64,000 nucleotides of DNA from Musa acuminata AAA Group (Eukaryota > Streptophyta > Magnoliopsida > Zingiberales > Musaceae), in NCBI RefSeq assembly GCF_036884655.1, contig NC_088340.1:5849501-5913500 (forward strand). The letters run 5' to 3'. A program made the translations under genes and the position numbers. The first letter of the stretch is position 1; every line of letters begins with the position of its first letter. Below are positions 24,507-37,100 of this stretch, in pieces. The notes beneath the pieces are model-generated. The model saw only the letters and a program-made list of their open reading frames with translations, searched no databases and was not told the origin of the DNA.

Positions 24507-25856
24507 CGAAATAGACATGAGTTGCTGTTAAGTGGGCATTGTTTTGTTGGTATCCCTTTCTCTGCTTGTCAATATGATGTCAACAGCTGCGCTGCATCAT
24601 CAACAATGAATGGTAGAGGATTGTAGTTCTACAAGTTCGGATCAGCTAAAAGGACCCCTAAATAATCGTCGTAGCTTCCAAGTTGGGTACAAGACTCATT
24701 CATGCACATTAAGATTCACATGATCCAGAGACAAAAATAAGCATGCTCATGGTACCCATCAGAGTGGACCTGTCAACTGAGATAAGGTTGTCAAGTTCGA
24801 TCCGTGAAAGAAATATCGTACATACATATATATTTAATGAATAGGAATTTTATTCGACAAGAGACATCACATTCTGAAATATAGGATCTAAAATATAGGA
24901 GAAAGAGTCCAGACTATGAACAGTCCCAAACCATTCACTGAGTTCTTAGGCCATAAAGTTTCACATAGAAGATCCTCATTTGAGACTCTACTTGTCAATA
25001 TGAGTTATCAGTATTGGGCTATAGCTTTCATCTCTCCATTTCCTCCTTTCCGTCCTTTGAGGAGATACTGATCTCCCATATCAATTCCAATATCATCTGA
25101 TACAAAAGATTACTCTTTAACTTGTACAACTAAAACATTAATCTGGTGTTGATGTACCATATCCTTTTATGAAAGGTTGAGGGTTTGAGATCTCATCCGA
25201 TATTCTTAGTTCGAATCCCATAAAAATTCAAGAAAATTATTTACATAAGCAATTAGAAACACATGACTAATATGTCATCAACCAGACAGCCAGCCACAAA
25301 AGTTATCTCCAATTGGTACTCCTACTTTTTGGGATTTACAAAAATCCAAACACCAAACCTATATGGGCAAGCTTGTCCTGTACTTCTAAATGAGAGTGAT
25401 CATCCACGTCTAAAGGTTTCTCGAAGTTAGCGGCTAAAATGTATGGCTTCAGTATATTGGTTCTTAGAAAGGTCTATAATTTTAGTCGAACAATGGTTGT
25501 AGTGATGTATCACACTCATTTATTGTTCGATTGTATATTTTATATATATTAAATATTCAGGATGACATATAAGATCTATTTTTATAGAGAAAATCTCATC
25601 CGACATATTTTTATTTTAAGATATTTATTAGTTTAGCTAGTAAGGGAAATTTTATAAACTTTTAGATGTCTTAAGATATAATTAAAGGCATCGATGAAAC
25701 GAACTTATTAGGGTGAATTTTTGAAAAAAGATTTTTTATTAGGATTTTTTTTAAAAAAAAAGTGCTTTTCATTTTCAGAATTTTCTAACGGCATTTTTTT
25801 TATCTAATACCTAAAATATTCCTGATTTGATAGGATCCATCCAATGAAACTAGTTA

Positions 25857-26140
25857 TAATGTTTTTATACTATGTTACAGTATTTTCAACAATACAAAAA
25901 AAAAAACTATAATATAAGACAAAGACACTATAACACAATGTTTTTATAAAAAAATTGTAATATTTATAGCATTTTTATATTATGTTATAGCGCTTTCAAT
26001 AATACTAAGAAAACACTACAACATATAACATAGTGTTTTTAAAATATAGTAGTACCAGGAAAATAATATAATATATTGTCATTTTTTTTACTATATCGTA
26101 ATATTTTTAGTATTATTGAGAACATACTTCTAAGAAATTG
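25857..26140. repeat. AT-rich degenerate tandem repeat, ~110-bp period
   Basis: GTTACAGTATTTTCAACAAT near 25874 recurs as GTTATAGCGCTTTCAATAAT near 25984, and shorter variants (CACTATAACA, AACACTACAACA) fill the space. Possibly remnants of an AT-rich transposon. Confidence 0.5.
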
Positions 26141-26564
26141 TAATATTTTTAGTCTCAAGATGTGTAAGATATTAGGTAAGAAAGAGGAGATAGTTCTGAA
26201 AATAAAAATAATTTTCAAAAAATAAAAATAAAAAAGAAGGATATTTTCACAAATGTTTATTGAGCTCAAAATGACATTGAGATGACCACAGTAATAGTAC
26301 TTGAGACATGATTGAGAAAAGAAACATCGATCCCTGCGTTTGGTGAATGCTGCGGAGGAATGTGGAAGAGAATGATTGGATGCGTACAGGACCACGAGAA
26401 AGAAAATAAAAAGTTGCTACAACACTGACACCCGATGATGTCCCTCACGCGGCCAGACAGATAGATAGATCTGAATGGGACGACGGCTGATGCACGGAGG
26501 TGGTCTTCTTCCTTTCCGAGCTCCGTCCTCAATGGCACTTCACCCGTTCGTTTTATCGAGAATT

Positions 26565-26695
26565 TTAGATGGACCATGAATCTCACATCATATTGGATGT
26601 CTATTTAATCCCAAGGCTCAAATGTGTTTGAATCAAATTCGAGATATATATTTTTTAATTCTTTTAAATTAGATGGACCATGAATCTCACATCAT
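26565..26695. repeat. 27-bp exact direct repeat, 104 bp apart
   Basis: TTAGATGGACCATGAATCTC plus ACATCAT occurs at 26565-26591 and 26669-26695. Confidence 0.85.
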
Positions 26696-29600
26696 CATCA
26701 TGTGATCGCCATGATGTTATTTTTCGGATAATATAACGATCGATTTAACTTTACGAAGATTGATACATAGGATTCGACTTCATTATATTATGTTCATTGT
26801 GTTCGATGCTTCGTGATCGCATTTAGTATTGAAGGAAACATAATCGTTTTCGACATTTAATTATAGCATCGAAAACGATGATCTCAGATTATATAATAAA
26901 AATATATTTTTTTTTATTTCAAAGTTCTCCTAGTGTATTTGCTCTCAGATAGACTTGATATTTAGTCTGATCATTTGAATCAAAACTAACTTAAGTGTCA
27001 AAGGAGTTTTAACAAAAATGTCTTGATAAAAAAACTTTATAGATTCAATTAGGAGATATCTTTGTTTGCATGATACTACTTCACTTGTAGATAAATACAA
27101 TATAAGACTTTAGTCGACTTTGAACCAATATCTCAATCAGACATTAAAAATCTAATTTGACACATAGATACTATAATTAGAAGATTTAAAATAATTAGTA
27201 TTAATAGTATGGGTAAAGATAAGAAGAGACATAAAAAAAAATTTATTAGAAACTATAAATAAATATTTAAATACTCCTAATTCATATATCCAACTCCAAA
27301 TAATAGAAAGATTGTGGCCTCCATGTTGCTTCTCCACTCGATGAACAAGCGAACGGAATAGAGACCACGGTCACATGCGCATAGAAAAGACGTCAAAGTT
27401 GTCACTTTCTTTACTAATTTATTTTTTCTTTTTCTTTTTTTTTTCCAAAAGGTAACTTTTGTAAATTTCACCTTTTCTTTACTAAATTAGTACCTTGTGG
27501 TAATGATTTGCATGAATTATGGACCACATCGAGTACAAGGAGGTAATTAACATAATTATAATTTCTTCAAGTTGGCAAGGAAAAGAAAATCATGTAGAAT
27601 ATGGAGCAAATATATTGACATGAGTACGAAGATAATGTTCGAGAGAATCAATAATAAAAAATAATAAGATCGAGATTTACATGTTCTTCATGTTCTTGTA
27701 GAAAAACTCAAATCCTTCACTATATGAGAATAGTAAGATACAAATAATATGACTCTCTTTGGACAATCTAGGATAATTCTTTTTTCTAAACCTTTATATA
27801 AGTAAAATATTTATAGAATAATTAGATCCCAATTTTATCATTAAAATTTTAATTAGTTCTCCAAATAATTTGGTTCCTACCAAAGAATCCGCCAACACCG
27901 GCATGCATGTAGTAACGTCGATGGTCTCATATATCTCCGTGCACAGTGTTTTGAAAAGAAGAGTAACCGATGAGCTTAAGGTAATGCTCGAAAACAAATG
28001 GGTGATTCTTCTACATACTCTCAGGACAGTGTAAAATTACTCACTATGGTCCAAAACATGTCATCTCTCTGATGTGATTGCTGCTTCTGTTCTTGTTCGT
28101 GCCTCACGGCGTTTTAATCCTAACAACATGTGGAGTCTTTTGGAGTTTATTCATATTATTTATGTACATGTAGCTTTGTCTTCTTACGTAATCCTACAAG
28201 GAAGAATCTTTTCCTCGGAATATGTGTATAGGAAGAGACAAATTAATTGGCATTAAAGAATACAAATGGGGTATAATTCACTGGCTTGGCTATGAGATGG
28301 ATGTGACAAAAACTTCTGCGGGTCATGTGTTGTTGTTGTTTGTTGTTATGTTCTGTGTGTTTCTTCTCAAGTTTCTTCTGTGTCCCTTAGATCAGTGCTC
28401 CCATCACGTATATGTTCTCTTGTTTTCTTGTAAATTTAAAATGATCGAAAAGGTTTTGATGCTTGACGTGGGCATTTCCATGGTAGTAAAAGGTTGATTG
28501 TCTTTTGTCTGCGTTCAAGTTGCCCTCGTTCAAGCTATCCACCCAATCTATGTTCTTTGACAGCGAAAGGTAAGAGAAAAGATTTTTTACTAAGACAAGC
28601 ATAATCACTGTGCTATCAATGATTATCTAAGGTATTCGATATAATATTCATGATTTATTGATTTGTTCATACCTTAATAATGTAAGGAATTTGTAGTAGG
28701 CTTGATGACTTCATTTTAATTGAATTTTTTGATTGTTTATAACTTTTATCCAACTCGCATGTTGTAGAGAGATAAAATTATGTAAAATGAAGCTTTTAGC
28801 TAACAACTAATTGAGATTTATGAAAGTGGAGATTTGGTATGAAACGCCGAGTACCTAATGGGTATCGTACGAATACTTATGCATAGTGATTTTATACATG
28901 GTAGGTTATCTTAAACCTTTTCTTTTATTAAATGATCATTTAGAACTTATAAAATCTATATTTATATTTTGTAATGCATATAGAGTATTTGCTTAGATGT
29001 TTATTTATGTGATCCTTGAATTTATGCTTCAATAGTAGTTTGATTCGTTTCCACTAAGTCATTTCTTTTCCTTGATAAATAACAAAAGGTTAAAGGGAGA
29101 TTTACTCTTCGTAGATAAATATCACAAGGGTATCAGATGATTTTTACAAAATCAATTAAATTTGTGATAGTTGGTAGTAAAGTGAATAAGTGTACTAATA
29201 TAGGAAACCTAGCAAGATTTCACAGAGACAATCCACGTGTATAATCGATTGAGGAAAATAGACATAGAGATAGGGGGAATGAAATTGTTTAGAAAATGAC
29301 ATTTAAAATTGACATTTGGAGAAATAATCAACCGCTTACATGAGAGGCACTATGAAAACAAGTAAATTAGGAATAACACATATACACATAAAGATTGGAT
29401 GGTTGAATTTGAGGTTTTACTTAATATCATCAATCTATATTAATGGTTCTCAATACAAGTGATAGCGCTTAGTAAATAAGAAGACCATGCAAGTAGATGA
29501 ATGATTCATCGATAACTAAAAGATTATACAAAGGCTCCTACAGGTGAGAGAATTGACAATTAATAGAATTATTCATCATGTTAAGGTTTTGTATACTAAT

Positions 29601-30023
29601 GACAAACCATCTGTGGCTATACCAAAGTAATCAAGACTCAAACGTCGTGGATTATGAAAACTTTTTCTTTTGTATAATATATGAAGAGAAGAGTTGATCC
29701 AATCAAACAAGTTTCCTAAGGATAAATCTTAAATTTTTGATAAGTTAATTCATGTGTTAGCCACCATCATCTCAATGCAGATCGAATCAGACTCAAGCAA
29801 CTTGGGTTAGACTTAATAAACAACTTGAGCTGTATGAAGGAAATAAAATCTTCATACAAATAAAACATGGAGCAGAAGCATCCTTCATGGCACTTGGATG
29901 GAAGTCAAAAACAAAAACGTTTGGAGAGGCAAGAGAGAAACTACGTTATTCCTAAGTTTCCTTATTCAGATGGGGCAAGACTCATTCCACTGTAATAATT
30001 AATAAAGGGACTAAGGTGAAAGA

Positions 30024-30105
30024 CTTAACTTACAACATGAGACATGATCTATTGGACGATAGACCAATAACTTCAACTTCATTGTTGCAAGTTAAGTCGA
30101 GTCTT
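30024..30105. repeat. Nested hairpin
   Basis: AAAGACTTAACTTACAACA pairs with TGTTGCAAGTTAAGTC downstream, and inside the loop TATTGG pairs with CCAATA. Stem about 16 bp with one mismatch. Function unknown. Confidence 0.5.
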
Positions 30106-31187
30106 TTACGCATTGAGTCTTAACCCACCAAACTCAGGAAAATGAGGAACAACATAATTTTAGACAGTCACACCAATTCTCAACGAAACTCTGAGCTAGT
30201 GATGTCGTTCAACGATGGACCGACCTAGAGATGTCGTTCATCCCTGAATGGCTCGATGTTATGGGGATTGATAGGATGGATGTTGGTTGATTGCCGCATG
30301 AGCGAACCCAATCAAAAGTGATGAAAACCACAGAAAACAAGACTATAATTTAAGTTTCTACAAGAATATGGAAGAAGGGTTATAGACTCCATGGTACCAT
30401 AAAGTGGGACTTTTATATTTACCGAATCTGCATCAGATGAAAACTTTGTACAGACAAAGCAGAATACCAAAAAGGTGTATCTCCCAAATACGTACCAGCA
30501 AGTCCTACGAGACTTAAATCGTACTAGGGTAGGATCGAAAACAATCATTTGTTGGTGTCATCACACTTCAGTCACCTGGGGGCATACTCGATGAAATGAA
30601 TAACCATACGGTGGCCACTACGCTGATATGGATATACACATGGCACTGATGTATTGTTTAGAGAGAATTAACTGAATCATATAAAATTAATCTTGTAACA
30701 ATACCTAAAAAAATGATCGAGTAATATCTGAAGGACAAATAGTATTCAAACTATTAAAAAAATCAAGACTTTTATAGTATAAATAAACCTAGTTCTATCA
30801 CAATGCTGAGTGGTAACACTTGATTTCTGATAAACAGAAATGGCATGGACAGGCCATCCCAACAAAAATGAAAAAAGGACCATCACTTCGTCTTATAACT
30901 CTGCCACAGCCATGAGAATATTTTACAAGGCATACACAACTGAATAGCATTTCACATCTTCATTTGAATTCAGCTAAAACCTCAGCCCAAGTGCTTGTTA
31001 TAGTGACAAAATATTCACATTGCTGCTGCTGGGCTCTCTTCCCATCGCTGTGGTTATCAAAGCTGTCTGATGGTGCTTCTTTCTGGTGCACAACAATGCA
31101 CTTGCCTGAAGCAACTTAAAGTGGATGGCATGTCTCTATGTACAAAATATTTTTATCGTCAACAACTAAGCCTCAGTTGTTCTTCAA

Positions 31188-34100
31188 CTAAGGTAGTGGC
31201 ACCTTGGAGGGCTGAAATAGGGCCTGCACAGATGGAAGCTGCTGAAGGGATTGTGGAAGTTCAACATCTGTAGGGTCCATAGCAGGAATGGCCTTTGATA
31301 TATCTTCCGTTGAGAATGGAATGCTGCATCAAGGAAAACAGAGATCGTGACAATGTTAAACTGATGGGTATATCTATTCAATAGAGCCTATATATATGAG
31401 CACTCGAAAAACTTATATAAGAGAAAAGTAACTTGAGATTTCAGTCTAGTGGGCTAGTACAAAATGTAAACCTTTTGTTTTTCAAAGCGTCTGCACCAAC
31501 ACATTGTACATAAAGCAAACGGTAATTGTAGAAGTAAAGAAAGCATCTTCAATATTGATCAAGGATAACACGTTGTAAATAAAGCTGACAGTAATTGTAC
31601 AAGTAAAGAACGCATCTCCAAGATTGATATAGGTACAGGTGGTGTCAGTCTCAAGTTATCTGAATGTAAGCTAGCCATGCAGGACATAAACTGTACTTCA
31701 GATAATCATCAAAATAAAATTTTAGTTTCCCAAGTTTCTCTTAACCTGGTTTATATGGTATCACCCAAGTAAAATATGGAGATCCCGCACAGTAGCTATT
31801 AATCATTTCACTAAACTTTAGAACTACTTATCAAAAACAAAAACCAAAAAATTGCAACCAAATTAGGAGAAAGAGCATTGGATCGAGATTACATTGTAGG
31901 ACATAGGTAGAAGTAGAACCACGAGAATATATCATTTGGAAACAGAAAGAGAGAAGGTAGAAAGAGACAGAGGAGATAAAATGGCAAAAACCTGCATGGA
32001 GCATTAATCAAGTTGTGTCAAGTGTGACGGACGGGTCCAGATAAAAGGAACATCATTGGAAAAAGAAGAACATCAGAGTAGTTTTCATCTTTGGAGCATA
32101 TTATATCCAACAAAAATGCTACCACTTCTTTAGCATACGAAGAAAAACATGCACAAAACATATGACCATTTTAAATGAGACGAGCCCAAAACCCTTGCTA
32201 TGCCAGAAGAAAACAGTTGAACAAATAAAAGGATATTATCCACTAACAATATGTAAATTCAAATTTAGACTATATAAAGAGATCGGACACCATAAAGTTG
32301 ACTAAAATATTAATTCACATAAAAAAGAGGTCATACCATTTGATTCATAATAATTTAATTTGTCATCATCCAATCTAAGACATTTTACTCTACAATGGTT
32401 TAAGGGATGCCAAAACAGCATTAACAACTCAAACTTTAGCTCATTGCGAACTTGAACTCCACTTGTTTGAAATTACATTAAGCAAAGGAATCAAATATCA
32501 GTGAGTAGTCACTTTTTCTCATTTTGCTTTTTGATATTGGGCCATAAGGGTTGGTATACGATCCAGTATATCAGGTTTCTACCAATCAGACTGATTACAA
32601 AAAATCGTTATTGGAACAAGATTTTAATCATGCATTGAGCTAGACCCAAACAGAATTTTAATGTTTGCCACATGAATCAGTTAATCTTTAGATAATACAA
32701 ATAACATTATGCAATTTTCATCATCTAGATCATTACATGTAGGTGTAAAGAATATAATATGTCCTGTCGCTGGTCATTAATTTTACCTAGCAGTTGGAAT
32801 TTTATTGTGAGCAGCAAAACTATACTCTGCTTCCCATTACATTTTATTGAGAGAAAGGCTTAGAGGTCATTGGCCAGTAGGAGCGGAACTAGAGTTCATT
32901 GGTGACAAGTGTTGGTGGACCAATGATAGGTGACATGACCTAAGAGGACATGGTAGAGGCAGGTGAGTGGTGGACTACAGCCATCCAACAGGATGAGAAC
33001 AGGTGCTAGCCAGAAATTTCTAGCAAGCAATGGGTTTCAAAGAGTCTTAATTAGGCTAGATGTGGTTTTTACATACAAGAATTGGCATCTCAATGATGTC
33101 AGAAGGCAAAATTGGAGAGAGGTACAGGGAATTAGAGGATAAGGAGAAGCTGGTTGAGGGGGAGTACATGACATTGGCTTTGCAAATGATGAAGATTTTG
33201 GGGCGTTTTTTTGAAATCATTATTTCCTATCAACAATGCAATATAAAAAATCTTACCTTGTTTCCAAAGTTGTAAAGGGCATTATTCACAATCCATATAT
33301 TTTCCCCTTAGCATGATGAATTTTGCATGATGAATTTTGCATGATGCTTTGTCAGTTTTGTAGCCTGAGATTTACATACTTTGTTCAAATCATTTGAGGT
33401 ATTACTACAACCAGTGTTTGTAATTTCGGCTACTGAACCTGTGCTAGTCTAGGCTCAAACCTATATGGATTTGGGCTACACCAGCGTACCATGTACCCAC
33501 ACTCCAGTACTGCACTGAGTTTCAGAAATAACAGAGAAAAAGTTGGAAAATAAAATCCTGTTTTCGGGTTGAATCCTGTTACCAGGTGGTACAAAGTCAC
33601 TACCAGATAGAACAAACCCATAAGGTACACTTTATACCGGGCTTGAAGTGCCAGGCTTACCCTGGTCTGCTGATAGGTTGTCGGTCCAGTAAATACCATC
33701 CATACCAAAAGTGTACCAGATGGTATTGCGAACTATGGCAATAACACAATTGAAAATTTTACAATACCATCATACAAAAAGAATAGGCAGATTCATCCAG
33801 TGCATTTAATGCATAAAGTTATCCTACAAAAACTTTGAGAACTGATATATATGCAGTTCCAAAACATGGTTCTGCCATAAAGACATAAACTAGGAAAAAG
33901 CAATTTTTTTTTAACTATGACAGATATTTCATGGATGAGGTAATGTGGTAATTAGATGCACACTCAATCAGCATTCTTCTCAAGATATCATGTTATGGAT
34001 ACTGCTATTCCATTTTGTTAATATTTGGAATATCACTAAAAAGTAATAACAGAACTCAACAAAATGAAAATAGTGAAAACACATGCTACAATAAAGCCAC

Positions 34101-37100
34101 AATGTCAGTGGTCAGAACCTGAAGTTTTTTCTATGAATACACTACCAGGTCAGGCAGTTATTATTCATCAGTAATGCACAAGAATAAACAGATGACACGT
34201 GATAATCAAGGGTTTTGATAGTGACCAGAGGACAAAGGTGTTCATGAAGAAATGCTGGGAGGATAGAGGCAATACATGAGGTTTGATGATGGGAAGGAGT
34301 TTGAGAAGGAGATGAATATATGAAGACCATCAAGTTCATATGTGGGCTATACCACAGGTATTCAAATGGCGGAGAGTTCTCAAATTTGAAGTATATGGAA
34401 TGTATTATAACAGTCCAACCACATACTGGTCTAATATACTTTTTAGCATTTTCTGTTGGTGTACTATGCTTTCTATCCTGGCATGTATCAATTGAACAAA
34501 ATTCTAATACCGGTATTGATATTATTATATGAAAACATGTGGTAGGGAACTATAGTTGAAGAGACAATACAACCATCATGCTTAACTTAAATCATAAAAT
34601 TTATGACAAGAACCCTTTATTTCTGGAGTAATATCTCATAAGGGCTTTTTCTTTTTTTTGTTCTTTGTAAGAAGCATACCATAGATCATCATCCAACAAA
34701 AATGAATTTGATACAAGATTCTGAGAGTCTCTGTTGACCATTTCTCTCATTGTTGCAACAACCTATAAGCCCACAAAATTTTAGTCCAATAAACAAAAAT
34801 AAATCAAGTGAAAGAGATACTGAGTCAATATAACAGACCTCATTTGATACACTGTGTGTACTATATTTGTCATCCCAGTACATTGTGCATATACGATAAA
34901 TTTGCCGTAAACTCAATGCCTGATCAAGGTCAGAAAAAGAACATAATCTAAATGACTGCCAATATGATCACAAAATATACTTTTCCTGGTAGATATTGAT
35001 CAAGGTAGTAATAATTCCAGAAATTTAATATGAACATTTGATCATACCGGGCAAAGATCTTGCCTTATCTCTTCAAGAGTTTTTTTCCGCTTCTGATGTA
35101 TAATCTATCATTTTTAATTGAGATTAGCAAAGAATTTAAAATGAAAGCTCCAATCAAGACCTCGAAACATGTTGACATTAGTTTACCAGGAATCCAACAG
35201 CTTGCCTGATGTAGTTTAGCTCATGCCAAGAAGTTCCTGCATACTGCAGAATACAGCATATTAAGTGGTGCTAGTTCAAAACCTAAGCACTCAAAAATAT
35301 AAATTCACCTCCTCTGTAACATCTGCAATCCACTTTTCCAGCAAAGCAAGTCCAGACTTGACATATTCACCATTTGAGAATGTGCAACATTCACGGCGTA
35401 GTAAGAGACTAGCATTCACAAATAGAGAATAATATTGTTCATCTTAAGTCATGATATTAGTTAAAAATTGTGACTCCAAAGGAAAGAAACATTTACCTGT
35501 TAAAAAGCTGGATATTAATGAACGAGAAGAGCTGTGTAATCAGCTTACGTATAAAAAATGAAGGTACCTATGTGAGAATTGGAAAAAAAATATAATTCAA
35601 ACTAAAGTTATAAAAAATAAATTAGACAATGAATAAGGAAATTGCATTTAGAAAGAAACGAGAAAAAATACAAAAGATGAAGGTTAGTGAACCCAAACAT
35701 AAAATGAAGCCAATTGAAAGAATATGAATATAGATTGCTGCAGCAGAAGCCTCATCTATCTCTATTGTGCATAATTTCTTTCAAATAAGTTTCAGGTTTT
35801 GCTGAAACAAAATATAATTATTTTCAGGGAACTTCAAATGAAACAGAACAACACACTAGTCACATTGACACACCCTCAGATCGCCAGATGCTATCTAGCA
35901 ACTCGAAGGAATAACAGAAGAGTTTATTCCAAATATAATAATCTGGGCCAAATTGACAATAGTTTTAATCCAATTGACTAAGCAAAATGAAGATCAAGAC
36001 ACAATGCCAAGACAACATCATACAAAATGTATTTCTGTCCATTTCAGTGAAAAGTACCACCCTACACTTGAATTATGTTGTTAACCAACATTTGGTAGGT
36101 AGCAACAAATACCAGCCCTTAAGTTGGGATTGTTTCAGCCCACCTATTGCACATAAAAAATATCAAAAGATTTATTGTTCTCTTATCCTGACATGCTTTC
36201 TTTCACAATCCTCATGTGCACACCTTTTTACATTAAACTGAATCAATTTTCCTCTAACAAAATCAAGCATATTTTCAACATAACATGCCAACAAAGAGAG
36301 AAGGCTTTCTGCAGCAGCATAATCCAAATCAAAATAAAAGAGTTAAATCAACATTCTAGAATATTAACTGTAAAATGAATAAACAATCATAAAAGAATTA
36401 ACTAGCAAAAACTCACGAAGTTTTCACGTAACCGATCCATAAGTGCATCCAAGAATCTGACTATGCGGTCCCAGTGAGTATTCAACGGTGGTTGAGCAAC
36501 ACCACTAGGTGACTTTGATGTCCTTACGCTAGGTCCTCGAGTAGACTTTGGAGCCTTCAACAAATTATTTAAAAGAAACGAATAATATTCCTCATAAAAG
36601 ATAATATTTACAGGTTAAGTCAACTTGATTATTATTTTACTTCTTTTATAAAGACAGGATAGTGCTAATATCATCAAGGAGTACCATGAACATCAGTGAG
36701 AATAATATCACAATGTATGGAAAACTTAACATATAACAACTATGTAACCAACACCCCACCTGAATGCAAAGATTGAGAAGTGGTAAAATCTCCTTCTTCA
36801 GGTTATCCCTCATCAATCCAAAAATCTTTTCCAAGCAGGCAGCCAATTGCTGCTTAAAAAGGATAGCTGGATACCGTGCATCCACATATGCCAGGTTATC
36901 ATCTCCTCCAATAAGCTTTGAAGGTGATTTCAGACTCTGCAAGGGTATATAAATTTAAGACCTAAAGAACACAGGTTCAGTTATTTAAAAATCCACAATG
37001 CAAGTGTTAAAATCAAGTATACATGCATTGGAGGCTAATGGCAAGTGTTAAAGCCAAATCTCAAACATATATATTAGCCAATATGACAACTTATCCAAGT

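Larger units (their letters stand above)
24507..31187. other. AT-rich intergenic region between the plus-strand MYB and the myosin gene
   Basis: No gene was recognised on either strand. Local structure includes AT-rich degenerate repeats at 25857-26140, a 27-bp direct repeat near 26565 and 26669, and a hairpin at 30024-30105. 30700-31187 probably contains the 3' UTR of the myosin gene, whose stop is at 31188. Confidence 0.55.
31324..34679 (-). other. Last myosin intron (3.36 kb)
   Basis: Separates the final 45-codon exon from the rest. Contains a ~70-bp tandem duplication (31498-31635), a short minisatellite at ~33312-33350 and a CGGTAC-family-like patch at 33425-33735. No coding signal. Confidence 0.75.

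Noticed and set aside
25200..25230. TTAGTTCGAATCCCAT, resembling a tRNA B box
   Set aside because: No matching acceptor stem, D-arm or A box could be found in the right spacing.
28074..28497. Overlapping 60- and 91-codon plus-strand frames
   Set aside because: No recognisable domain, T-rich UTR-like composition, no supporting splice structure.
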